This document shows positions 16,891 through 24,419 of a stretch of 64,000 nucleotides of DNA, piece by piece (positions within the stretch are counted from its first letter, which is position 1; each line of letters opens with the position of its first letter). The position numbers were made by a program, and so were the translations under genes. Under the pieces are notes generated by a model. That model searched no databases. It had not been told where the DNA came from and saw only the letters and a program-made list of their open reading frames with translations. Source of the stretch: Rhodobacter sp. (GTDB lineage: Bacteria > Pseudomonadota > Alphaproteobacteria > Rhodobacterales > Rhodobacteraceae); NCBI GenBank assembly GCA_027484145.1, contig JAIXUH010000039.1:1-64000 (forward strand). The letters are read 5' to 3'.

Positions 16891-17020
16891 TCAGACGCCC
16901 TCCCCAAGGTGCCGAATCAGGTCCTCTCCCGTTTCGTGCACCGTTCTACGTAAATCATTCTACAGGTCGGTTTGCCTTGCAACCTTTTTTTGTTAAGGTG
17001 CACTGACCAAGGAGTGTGAC
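16891..17020. promoter_or_regulatory. Divergent promoter region, rhamnosidase operon and lacI-type gene
   Basis: The 130 nt hold both divergent promoters and probably the operator of the LacI-family protein. A short AT-rich stretch (around 16949-16999) contains TTCTACGTAAATCATTCTAC and ACCTTT-N7-AAGGT, but neither is a clean LacI-type palindrome. AAGGAG at 17010-17015 is the ribosome site of the regulator gene. Confidence 0.5.
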
Positions 17021-18046
17021 ATGGCAGATGGCGGAACAGGCGAAGCGGCCGGCAGGGTAACGATCCGCACCGTTGCCGCCGATGCGGGGGTTTCTGTCGC
17101 CGCCGTGTCGAAGGTGATGCGCAACGCCTATGGTGTGTCGGATGCCCTGCGCCTGAAGGTCGAGGCCAGCATCGAAAAGCTGGGCTACCGGCCGTCGGTC
17201 GCGGCGCGCGGGATGCGGGGGCGCACCTTCACGCTGGGTGTTTTGCTGGTGGGTATCGACAACCCGTTCCTGCCGGGAATTTATCAGGGCATCGAAAGCG
17301 TGACCGAGGCTGCGGGCTACAAGATCATGGTCGGTGTCGGCGCAGCCCGCACCCCGACCGAGGTTCAGTTGATTGAGCAGATGATCGACAACCGCATGGA
17401 CGGGCTGATCCTTGTTGCGACGCAGATTGCGGGCGAGACGCTGGAACATTTCGCGCGCCAGATCCCGATTGTTGTCGTCGGTCACCACGAGCCCGAGGCC
17501 GTTGGGTATGATACCATAAACAACCATGACCAGAATGGCGCGGCGCTGGTCGTGCAGGCGTTTCATGCGCGCGGCTATACCGACATCGCCTATGTCAGCC
17601 AATCCGAGCAGGGCGACCATCTGGCTGACGTTGCCCCGCAGCGCGAGCTTGGCTATCGGACGGCGATGGAAAAGGCGGGTCTGGCCGACCACATCCGTGT
17701 GTTTCGCCTGCCGCAGATCGGGCTACCGCGAGAGGATGCCATGCGCCAGATACTGACAGCCAAGGATCGCCCGCGCGCCGTTTTCTGCTGGTCAGATCTG
17801 GACGCGATTCCGTTGATGAGCGAGGCCTATCGCCTTGGCATTCGCGTGCCGGATGAACTGGCCATCGTGGGATATGACAATTCGCCGGTGGCGGCGCTGC
17901 CGATGATGGACCTTGCCTCGGTCGATCAGAACGGGCCGTTGCTGGGCAAACTGGCGGCCGAGGCGTTGTTCAGCCGGATGAACGGCCGAAAGGTTGCCAA
18001 TCATCTGGCAATCGAGCCTATTCTCGTGAAGCGCGGCAGTCTTTAG
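17021..18046 (+). CDS. LacI-family transcriptional regulator
   Basis: The 341-residue repressor has an N-terminal helix-turn-helix (VTIRTVAADAGVSVAAVSKV, 13-32) and hinge (LGYRPSVAARGMRG). The periplasmic-binding-protein-like sensor domain (FTLGVLLVGIDNPFLPGIYQ onward) ends with the usual LAIEPILVKRGS. It is divergent from the GH78/ABC operon and probably represses it until the sugar or a derivative binds. Confidence 0.92.
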   Translation: MADGGTGEAAGRVTIRTVAADAGVSVAAVSKVMRNAYGVSDALRLKVEASIEKLGYRPSVAARGMRGRTFTLGVLLVGIDNPFLPGIYQGIESVTEAAGYKIMVGVGAARTPTEVQLIEQMIDNRMDGLILVATQIAGETLEHFARQIPIVVVGHHEPEAVGYDTINNHDQNGAALVVQAFHARGYTDIAYVSQSEQGDHLADVAPQRELGYRTAMEKAGLADHIRVFRLPQIGLPREDAMRQILTAKDRPRAVFCWSDLDAIPLMSEAYRLGIRVPDELAIVGYDNSPVAALPMMDLASVDQNGPLLGKLAAEALFSRMNGRKVANHLAIEPILVKRGSL

Positions 18047-18092
18047 CTGGTTGCCACAGGCTTTGGCCGTCAAGCCATTGCGATGGATCGGG

Positions 18093-18117
18093 GGAATAAG
18101 CGGCGGCATAGTGCGTT
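18093..18117 (+). promoter_or_regulatory. ECF sigma-type promoter of the protease gene (GGAAT-N16-CGTT)
   Basis: GGAAT (18093-18097) and CGTT (18114-18117) are separated by 16 nt. The motif written GGAATAA-N14-CGTT is identical in form to the motifs before the sigma-factor gene (23520-23544) and the Ser/Asn-repeat gene (22046-22070). It lies 75 nt upstream of the protease start. Confidence 0.72.
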
Positions 18118-18191
18118 TTGTCCATGAGTCTGCTTCTGTGGTTTTGGCATGTGGCAGGCCGATGAACGCGCGGATCATGACGGGGGGCAGA

Positions 18192-19661
18192 ATGGCAGGA
18201 TCACGGTATGCGGCACTTTGGATACGGCTTTTGCTTATCGCCGCACTTCTTGTCGCCATGGGCCTGCCGAATGGTGCGTTCTGGTCATCGCAGGGCGCAG
18301 CCTTTGCGCAATCTGATGACGACGGCGATGATGATGATGACGGTAGCGATGATGATGACGATGACGGCGGCAGTGCCAGCGCCGGTGGCGGGGGCAGCGA
18401 GGCGCGTGATACCCCGCGTGACTCGGACCGGCAGGTCCGGGGGCAGAGCCAGCGCCGCAACCAGTCCACCCAGCGGCGGGCCGAGGTCGCAGCCCCCCCA
18501 CCGGCCTTTGCGGCAAACGAGATTGTCGTCACCAACCTGAGCGACCCTGATCTTTTGGCGCTACAGGCCGAAGGTTTTGACGTGATTGAACGGATCACCC
18601 TGACCAATGTCGCCGTGACGCTGCACCGCTTGCGTGCACCCGCCACGCTGACGCTGGAACAGGCGCGCGAGAGGGTTCGCGCGCAACCCAGCGGTGCCAC
18701 GGGGGATTTCAACCACTTTTACCGCAGCGAACAGGACAGTACCGCGCCCGCGCCGGAACAGGTGCAGCCCGTGGCCATGCCACCCGTGCCAGCCTGTTCA
18801 CACCTGAACTGTGCCGCACTGGAACTGATCAACTGGCCCGCCGCGCGCGACCTTTTGCCCGACTGCAAGGTGACCGTGCCCATTGGCGTGATCGACACCG
18901 AGGTGAACGCGGCCCATGAAAACCTTGTCGGCGCAAAGCTTGAGGTTCTGCGATTACTTGCCGAAGAGGTAGACCCGTCAAAAGCAATCCACGGCACCGC
19001 CGTGGCTTCGATGTTGGTGGGCCAAGGGTCTGACCGCGCGCCGGGATTGATCCCCGAGGCCAATCTTGTGGTGGTTGATGTGTTCGGCCGCGTTGGCGGG
19101 GATGAAAGGGCTTCGGTTGCGTCACTGATCTCGGCGCTGGATCTGCTGGCGCAGCGGCAGGTCAAGGTGATGAACCTGTCGCTGGCGGGGCCGCCGAATG
19201 TGGCGCTGGAAACGGTGCTGGCGCGTCTCAGCGAACCGGGGGGTGCTGTTGTGCTGGCCGCGGCGGGAAATGCCGGTCCGCGTGCCGAGACGGCCTATCC
19301 CGCGGGCTATGCTACTGTGCTGGCGGTGACGGCGGTGGATCAGCGCGGCCAGATATATCGGCGGGCCCAACGTGGCCCGCATCTGGACATTGCCGCCCCC
19401 GGAGTCGAGATCTGGAGTGCGACCTCGATCAAGGGGGTGAAGCCAAAGACCGGCACATCCTTTGCAGTGCCCTTTGCCACGGCGGTTGCCGCCATTCTGG
19501 CTTCGCGCAACCCGGGCGCCACACCTGCCGATCTGGCAGAGCAGGTGCGCCAGTTGGTGCGCGACATCGGTGCCGAAGGGTCGGATGAGATTTATGGCTC
19601 GGGTCTTTTGTCATTGGAAACCCTGTGCGCGCCGCAGAATTCTGGTGCGTCGACGGAATAG
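18192..19661 (+). CDS. Subtilisin-like serine protease (S8), exported
   Basis: The 489-residue protein has an N-terminal hydrophobic segment (RLLLIAALLVAMGL) and a probable signal cleavage after AAFA (about 39). An acidic stretch follows at 41-60, almost all Asp with Gly/Ser. The catalytic triad of S8 peptidases is complete: D235 in IGVIDTEVN, H267 in IHGTAVASM and S423 in GTSFAVPFATA, with the oxyanion N360 in AAAGNAGP. The region 100-200 may be a pro- or sensing segment. The ATG at 18192 follows a G-rich ribosome site; earlier in-frame ATGs at 18162 and 18177 are possible. It is preceded by an ECF-type promoter shared with the sigma operon downstream. The next gene (RTX) follows after 79 nt without a terminator. 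Confidence 0.87.
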   Translation: MAGSRYAALWIRLLLIAALLVAMGLPNGAFWSSQGAAFAQSDDDGDDDDDGSDDDDDDGGSASAGGGGSEARDTPRDSDRQVRGQSQRRNQSTQRRAEVAAPPPAFAANEIVVTNLSDPDLLALQAEGFDVIERITLTNVAVTLHRLRAPATLTLEQARERVRAQPSGATGDFNHFYRSEQDSTAPAPEQVQPVAMPPVPACSHLNCAALELINWPAARDLLPDCKVTVPIGVIDTEVNAAHENLVGAKLEVLRLLAEEVDPSKAIHGTAVASMLVGQGSDRAPGLIPEANLVVVDVFGRVGGDERASVASLISALDLLAQRQVKVMNLSLAGPPNVALETVLARLSEPGGAVVLAAAGNAGPRAETAYPAGYATVLAVTAVDQRGQIYRRAQRGPHLDIAAPGVEIWSATSIKGVKPKTGTSFAVPFATAVAAILASRNPGATPADLAEQVRQLVRDIGAEGSDEIYGSGLLSLETLCAPQNSGASTE

Positions 19662-19740
19662 GATCACGGCATGCCCGTTGTTCTGATGTGACCCAAAGGG
19701 CGGATGGGCCGCCAAGGGAACATCAGGAGAGGCGAGTGTC

Positions 19741-20730
19741 ATGACCATTCTTACATTGCGCGGCAACCAGATCGGCGAAGCGCTGCAATTCCAAAGCCAG
19801 GGCACCAACACGACGGTCGAGATCGGCCGCGTGTGGTTTTCGGCCACCGATACCGTGACCATTACCCTTGCCCCTGGCGCCGTTGACGCAACGGGCGCCA
19901 TCATTGGCGGTGCTGGTGCGATCATCGGGCTGACCGTGACCACTGCGACTGGGCAGGTCACCACTTTCTCGGGCGCGACCAACCCGCTGGACATTGACCC
20001 CGATCAGGAAAAGAACGGCGGAGATTTCCTCTACATCTCGGAATCTCCGTTTGCCGGTATCGGCGGGGCCTATGCCGGGTTGCAGCTGGAAAAGATCCTT
20101 GTGGCCGACCTGCCGCTGGTGACGACCGTTCCGGTGACGTTCTCGAACATCGGCAACTTCGCAACCTCGCCTGGCACGGTGGTGCCGACCCCGCCGGTTC
20201 TGATCGGCGATGCACAGGACAACACCCTGACCGGCACGGCAGCGGCCGAAGCGATGGATGGTCGCCAAGGGAACGACACGATCCGTTCGCTGGCTGGCAA
20301 TGACACCGTGTCTGGTGGTGATGGCAATGACCGCATCGATGCGGGCCTCGGCAATGACGTTGTGCGCGGCGGCGATGGCGACGACCGTATTCTGGGTGGC
20401 GCTGGTGCGGATCGGTTGTTCGGCGATGCCGGCAACGACCTGCTGGATGGCGGCGCGGCGCGTGACCGGCTGACCGGCGGCGCGGGCGGCGATACGTTCG
20501 TGTTCGGAAATGGCGATACGGTTCTGGATTTCAACGCGTCGCAGGGCGACCAGATCGCCTTTAACGCCGCGCTTGGCATTGATCTGGCCAATATCACGGT
20601 GACGGTCGGCGCGACGGCAACCACGATCACCTATGCCGGGCAGACGATGACCCTTACCGGCGTGACGCAGCCCTTTGATCTGGGCAATGCGTTCGACTTT
20701 GGCTATGTGCCCAGCTTCGAATTCCTCTGA
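19741..20730 (+). CDS. RTX-type calcium-binding protein
   Basis: The 329-residue protein has no Sec signal. An N-terminal beta-rich region (1-150) precedes RTX nonapeptide repeats of the GGxGxDxLx type at about 165-265 (for example [20 protein letters not shown] and [12 protein letters not shown]). It ends in a hydrophobic/aromatic tail (GYVPSFEFL), as in type I-secreted proteins. Ca2+ binding and folding outside the cell is the family behaviour. The biological role is unknown. It may be co-transcribed with the S8 protease and ends at a strong terminator. Confidence 0.85.
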   Translation: MTILTLRGNQIGEALQFQSQGTNTTVEIGRVWFSATDTVTITLAPGAVDATGAIIGGAGAIIGLTVTTATGQVTTFSGATNPLDIDPDQEKNGGDFLYISESPFAGIGGAYAGLQLEKILVADLPLVTTVPVTFSNIGNFATSPGTVVPTPPVLIGDAQDNTLTGTAAAEAMDGRQGNDTIRSLAGNDTVSGGDGNDRIDAGLGNDVVRGGDGDDRILGGAGADRLFGDAGNDLLDGGAARDRLTGGAGGDTFVFGNGDTVLDFNASQGDQIAFNAALGIDLANITVTVGATATTITYAGQTMTLTGVTQPFDLGNAFDFGYVPSFEFL

Positions 20731-20750
20731 ACGCTGACACCCTGATGTCG

Positions 20751-20780
20751 GGGCGCATCCGAAAGGGTGCGCCCTTCTTT
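20751..20780 (+). terminator. Rho-independent terminator after RTX gene
   Basis: GGGCGCATCC and GGGTGCGCCC form a 10-bp stem (one T-G wobble) around a GAAA loop, followed by TTCTTT. It starts 21 nt after the RTX stop codon. Confidence 0.88.
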
Positions 20781-20842
20781 GCATGTTCCGGACACCCACA
20801 GGTCTGAGCGGTTGTCGGACCTTTGATCACAGGAGAAGTTCC

Positions 20843-21550
20843 ATGCTGCGATTGCGCCCCGCGCCCAAGATCACCTTCACCTGCGCGCCCGAGGATTTTG
20901 GCGTGATTGCGCCGCCGGTGCCGGCCAAAGCCTATCTGCCAGACTGGTTTCGCAAACTTCCGGCTGTGGATGACAACGTGACCGGGCTGAACAACACCGG
21001 TCTGACCGTCAAACGGTGCATGCCGTTTCTGGATGCCATGACAACGGGCTGGATCCTGACCTTGCCCGCAACGGTGCGGCTGGAGATCAGCGAGGACGGC
21101 AGCCGCGTTGATGCCGGATGGGAGTTTGACCGCACGCTGGTGTCAAACCACGGTGCACACCAGGTCAAGGGCAATGCGTTCGGTGATCGACCGCCCTGCA
21201 AGTTCCACAATTACTGGACCATCGCCACCCCACCGGGATGGAGCTGTCTGTTCGTGCAGCCGCTGAACCGCCCGAATGGTGTGTTCGAGGTGGTGTCGGG
21301 GATCGTTGACACCGACACGTATCAATCGCCCGTGCATTTCCCGTTTTTCGCCACCGGAGACGACGGGCTGCATGTGATCGAAAAGGGATCACCCATGGTG
21401 CAGGTGATTCCGTTCCGACGTGACACGGCCGATATTGCCGCCGATATCCGTGCAGAGACGTCTGAGGAGGCGTCGATCCGGAAAAAGGTGCTGCGCAACA
21501 CGCAGGCATCCCAAGGCTGGTATCGCACACAAGCCCGCGCCAAGCGCTGA
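20843..21550 (+). CDS. DUF6065 family protein
   Basis: The 235-residue protein resembles the DUF6065 family: VIAPPVPAKAYLPDWFRKLP near the N-terminus, KRCMPFLDAMTTGWILTLP, and CKFHNYWTIATPPGWSCLFV. Related proteins occur in bacteria and phages, and no function is established. The ATG at 20843 follows AGGAGAAG. It has its own transcription unit between two terminators. Confidence 0.68.
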   Translation: MLRLRPAPKITFTCAPEDFGVIAPPVPAKAYLPDWFRKLPAVDDNVTGLNNTGLTVKRCMPFLDAMTTGWILTLPATVRLEISEDGSRVDAGWEFDRTLVSNHGAHQVKGNAFGDRPPCKFHNYWTIATPPGWSCLFVQPLNRPNGVFEVVSGIVDTDTYQSPVHFPFFATGDDGLHVIEKGSPMVQVIPFRRDTADIAADIRAETSEEASIRKKVLRNTQASQGWYRTQARAKR

Positions 21551-21620
21551 TCTGCCGCCGTCAGCCCGAGCGGGCTGGCGGCATCCGCCAGGTTGTGGCC
21601 CCTGCAAATTGCCCAAATGA

Positions 21621-21646
21621 AAACCGGCCCCCGAGGGGGCCGGTTT
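21621..21646. terminator. Bidirectional terminator between convergent genes
   Basis: AAACCGGCCCCC and GGGGGCCGGTTT are perfect 12-bp inverted arms around GA. A/T runs on both sides suit termination of the DUF6065 gene (+) and of the Ser/Asn-repeat gene (-). Confidence 0.82.
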
Positions 21647-21668
21647 CGTTGTCTTGATCTTGTCAGGA

Positions 21669-21998
21669 TCAATCGTCGTCGCCGTCGCTGTCTGAAGACG
21701 AGTTGGACGAGCTGTTGCTGGATGAGTTGGACGACGAGTTTGAGCTGGAGTTCGACGAGCTGTTGCTGGACGAATTTGAACTGGAGTTCGAGTTCGAATT
21801 CGAGCTGCTGGACCCGCCGCGCTTGCCCTTCCGCTCGGACTTGGACTTCTTGAACTGCACCTGCTCCACCTGTTCGTCAGCGGCCCCTGCGGGGAACTTG
21901 GGCAGGGCCATCCGCACCGAACCTGCCAAAGCGATGGCCGGGGCAAAGGCGGTGGCGGTCATGATGGCTGCGCCGATCAGCTTCTTGAAAAGTGTCAT
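21669..21998 (-). CDS. Exported low-complexity Ser/Asn-repeat protein
   Basis: The 109-residue product starts with a signal-peptide-like MTLFKKLIGAAIMTATAF ... AIALA (cleavage near 25). A short basic linker (KKSKSERKGKRGG) comes next, then a Ser/Asn tract from 63 to 102 built of SSSN tetrapeptides, and an acidic SDSDGDDD end. No family is recognised. The ATG at 21998 has AAAGGAT upstream. The gene is preceded by the GGAATAA-N14-CGTT motif (22046-22070), so it probably belongs to the regulon of the ECF sigma factor encoded next to it. The product could be a surface or matrix peptide, but nothing in the sequence proves this. Confidence 0.72.
   Translation of the reverse strand: MTLFKKLIGAAIMTATAFAPAIALAGSVRMALPKFPAGAADEQVEQVQFKKSKSERKGKRGGSSSSNSNSNSSSNSSSNSSSNSSSNSSSNSSSNSSSNSSSDSDGDDD
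21693..21812 (-). repeat. Coding 12-nt tandem repeat (SSSN units)
   Basis: About 40 codons encode only Ser and Asn, with a 4-residue period over most of the tract. Synonymous codons vary (tcg/agc/tcc with aac/aat). This argues for selection on the peptide rather than very recent DNA slippage alone. Copy number may still vary between strains. Confidence 0.75.
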
Positions 21999-22045
21999 GC
22001 TTGATCCTTTCATGTGCGGCTTTCGCCGGGTTGCAGTACCAAGAC

Positions 22046-22070
22046 AACGCAACTGCCCCGCTGTTATTCC
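22046..22070 (-). promoter_or_regulatory. ECF sigma-type promoter of the Ser/Asn-repeat gene
   Basis: On the minus strand GGAAT (22070-22066) is followed after 16 nt by CGTT (22049-22046). It is 48 nt upstream of the start codon at 21998. The same spaced motif is found before the sigma gene and the S8 protease gene. Confidence 0.75.
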
Positions 22071-22173
22071 CGGCAAACTGCCGGTCCGAACGTCATTTTG
22101 TAGCGTTTTCCAGATCATCACGCATGCACGAATGTGGATCGCCTGCTGGGACAGGTGGGTAACCGCACCACAG

Positions 22174-22203
22174 AAAAACGCCGCCCCTGGGGGAGGGGCG
22201 GCG
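22174..22203 (-). terminator. Rho-independent terminator after the anti-sigma gene
   Basis: Read on the minus strand, CGCCGCCCCT pairs with AGGGGCGGCG (10 bp) around a 5-nt loop and is followed by TTTTT. It starts 25 nt after the anti-sigma stop. It separates the sigma operon from the Ser/Asn-repeat gene, which therefore needs its own promoter. Confidence 0.87.
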
Positions 22204-22227
22204 CGGGCTGGGCTGGGGGCGGTCGGA

Positions 22228-22986
22228 TTAGTTTGCCCAGCCTTTTGCAATTGCGGCGGCTTCATCCTCCGGGGTCAGGAATTCGCCCGCGCCTACTCGT
22301 TCCAGAAAGGGTGAAAACCCTTGCGCCGCTTCGCCGCTGGCCGTGGCGAAACCTTCGGCAGCCTGCGCGGTTTCCAGCTGTTCGGAAATCACCACCTCGA
22401 CCGTCCAGCCCGCGCCTTTGGTGCAGGCCAGTGCCGCCTGCAGATGGGAAGGTTCGGCGTGGATCACCTCGATCTCGCGGCAGAACCCTGTCGGGGTGGG
22501 CACGGATGCAAGGATCAAGACCTCGCCCCCATCGTCCAGCGTGTGCGGCGTGCCCGAGGGCAGCGTTGCCAGCAATTCCGTCAGAGGGCTGCTGGCGGCC
22601 AGTTGACCCGGGTTCAGGTCATGCGGATCAGCAGATGGCAAAAAAACCATCACCGCCAGACTGGCCGCCAGTGCTGCGCCCGCACCCAGCCCTCCCCACA
22701 GGGCCATGACAGGGCGGACGGAGGGTTTTGGACGGAACGGCAGCACCTGTGCGTCGACCGGGCCGTTCATGATCAGATCGCGCAAGGCATCGGGTACAGG
22801 TTCGTTCATCGGGGCCGCAAACGCCTTGGCCAAGGCGGCGTTGGCCGTCATCAACTCATCGACATAGGCCTGATCCTGCGGATGGTCCGCCAGATGCATG
22901 ACCATGGCCGCCGATTCTTCGGGGGTCAGTTCGCCATCAACAAAGGCGGCAAGTCGTTCTTTGCTTATCGCAGTGGTCCGGCTCAT
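22228..22986 (-). CDS. Anti-sigma factor, single-pass membrane protein
   Basis: The 252-residue protein has an N-terminal cytoplasmic anti-sigma region (ISKERLAAFVDGELTPEESAAM, 7-28, the usual FVDGEL type). One membrane helix spans about 92-115 (ALWGGLGAGAALAASLAVMVFL), and a periplasmic C-terminal domain of about 135 residues follows. It probably holds the co-encoded ECF sigma at the membrane until an envelope signal releases it. No Cys/His zinc motif of the ZAS type is evident. Its ATG overlaps the sigma stop codon (ATGA), giving coupled synthesis. Confidence 0.85.
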   Translation of the reverse strand: MSRTTAISKERLAAFVDGELTPEESAAMVMHLADHPQDQAYVDELMTANAALAKAFAAPMNEPVPDALRDLIMNGPVDAQVLPFRPKPSVRPVMALWGGLGAGAALAASLAVMVFLPSADPHDLNPGQLAASSPLTELLATLPSGTPHTLDDGGEVLILASVPTPTGFCREIEVIHAEPSHLQAALACTKGAGWTVEVVISEQLETAQAAEGFATASGEAAQGFSPFLERVGAGEFLTPEDEAAAIAKGWAN

Positions 22987-23489
22987 TGGCGGCGTCCTTC
23001 ACTAAAGCCGAGTTTGGGCAAAAGCGCCTCGCGGGCGCGTGACAGGCGGCTCATGACCGTGCCGATCGGCAGGTCAAGAACCTCGGCGGTTTCCTTGTAG
23101 CTCAGCCCTTCAATGGCAATCAGGGACAGAACGTCGCGCTGACCTTCGGGCAGCGCTGCCATTGCCTGACGCGCCTGCGCCAGCATCATGCGGTCTTCGG
23201 GCAGCCTTGCGGCGCGACCTTCGTCACTCAGGTAGGCATCATCGGGGTCAATCGCCGTGCCCCGCGTGCGGTCGCGGCGTTTGTCATCCAGCCACAGGTT
23301 CTGCACGATGCGATACATCCAGCTGTCCATGCGGGTGCCGGGCTGAAACTGGGCCGCGTTTCGCAACGCTTTTTCACAGGCGGCCTGCACCAGATCATCG
23401 GCATCCTGCGCATTGCCGACAAGGCTGCGCGCGAACCGTCGCAGTTTCGGGACCAAAGCCACAAGGTCATGTCGGAACTGATCTACCAC
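22983..23489 (-). CDS. ECF-family RNA polymerase sigma factor
   Basis: The 168-residue sigma-70-family factor has region 2 (VPKLRRFARSLVGNAQDADDLVQAACEKAL, then MDSWMYRIVQNLWLDDKR) and region 4 (LPEGQRDVLSLIAIEGLSYKETAEVLDLPIGTVMSRLSRARE). The size fits a minimal ECF sigma. The GTG start at 23489 has AGGAGG 7 nt upstream. A GGAATAA-N14-CGTT motif upstream suggests autoregulation. Likely further targets are the Ser/Asn-repeat gene and the S8 protease/RTX genes. Confidence 0.92.
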   Translation of the reverse strand: MVDQFRHDLVALVPKLRRFARSLVGNAQDADDLVQAACEKALRNAAQFQPGTRMDSWMYRIVQNLWLDDKRRDRTRGTAIDPDDAYLSDEGRAARLPEDRMMLAQARQAMAALPEGQRDVLSLIAIEGLSYKETAEVLDLPIGTVMSRLSRAREALLPKLGFSEGRRQ

Positions 23490-23519
23490 GCTCTGCCTCC
23501 TGTGTGATCGTGGAAGAAG

Positions 23520-23544
23520 AACGCATCGGTCAGATCATTATTCC
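23520..23544 (-). promoter_or_regulatory. Autoregulatory ECF promoter of the sigma operon
   Basis: On the minus strand GGAAT (23544-23540) and CGTT (23523-23520) are 16 nt apart, 30 nt before the GTG start. The GGAA...CGTT pattern is typical of ECF-recognised promoters. Confidence 0.75.
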
Positions 23545-23609
23545 AGAAAGCCCGAGAAAAAATCAACGTCACGGCACAGGGCATCATCAGGGTTGCAAAC
23601 CAGGCCGCC

Positions 23610-24419
23610 TCATGTCCGGATCATGAAGCCGCGCGCGATGTGGTTTCGCACGAAATAAAGCATCGCAAGACCGGGCAGAAGGGAAAAGACCGTCATCGCC
23701 ATAACAAGGCCGATATCGGTCTGAAAGCTGAACAGGGCGTTGATGGCCATGGTCACGGGTTTGCCTGCCGTCACCGTCAGGATGCGGGCAAAGACCACCT
23801 CGACCCACGAAAAGATGAAACAGAAAAAGGCGGTGACGCCGATCCCCGGCGCAATGGCCGGAATCAAAAGCCGCACAAAGAAACTGGGCAGGGAATGGCC
23901 ATCGACAAAGGCGGTTTCATCAAATTCGCGCGGAATGGCCGCGATGAAGCTTTCAAGGATCCAGATCGCGATGGGCAGGTTGAACAGGCAATGCACCAGC
24001 GCGATCCCGACCGGGGAATTCACCAGATTGAACTGGGAAAACAGGATGAAGATCGGCAACGACAACACCACGGGCGGGGTTACTCGAAAGGCCAGCAGCA
24101 CAAACAGCATGTGCCTGTCCCCAGCAAAGCGGAACCGCGCAAAGGCATAGGCGGCAGGCAGGCCGGCCAAAAGGCACAGCACCACGTTCAACAGCACATA
24201 AATCAGCGAATTCTGAATCGATGCGACAAGGGCCGGCGTTGCAAGGATGTTGCGATAGTTGATCAGGCTGAACTGCCCCTCGGTCACGCCATCATGCGCC
24301 AAGGTGGCCGTAAAGCTCAGGATCATGGTCTGCGCCAAGGGCAGCAGGACAAGGATAATCAGCGCCAGAAACGCCAGCGCGCGAAAAAGCCGAAACATCA
24401 GGCTGGGGGCAGCCCTCAT
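23610..24419 (-). CDS. ABC transporter permease (MalG type), orphan
   Basis: The 269-residue membrane protein has six helices and the EAA loop IPREFDETAFVDGHSLPSFF. It ends HIARGFMIRT, as in CUT1 sugar permeases. Its start overlaps the stop of the MalF-type gene (ATGA). No ATP-binding or solute-binding gene is next to it. It may use the ATPase of another system, or work with the Tat-exported binding protein at the right end of the window; both are speculation. Confidence 0.88.
   Translation of the reverse strand: MRAAPSLMFRLFRALAFLALIILVLLPLAQTMILSFTATLAHDGVTEGQFSLINYRNILATPALVASIQNSLIYVLLNVVLCLLAGLPAAYAFARFRFAGDRHMLFVLLAFRVTPPVVLSLPIFILFSQFNLVNSPVGIALVHCLFNLPIAIWILESFIAAIPREFDETAFVDGHSLPSFFVRLLIPAIAPGIGVTAFFCFIFSWVEVVFARILTVTAGKPVTMAINALFSFQTDIGLVMAMTVFSLLPGLAMLYFVRNHIARGFMIRT

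Noticed and set aside
16940-17000. LacI operator in the rhamnosidase/lacI gap
   Set aside because: Candidate repeats (around TACGTA, and ACCTTT/AAGGT) are short and lack the symmetry expected of a LacI-family site.
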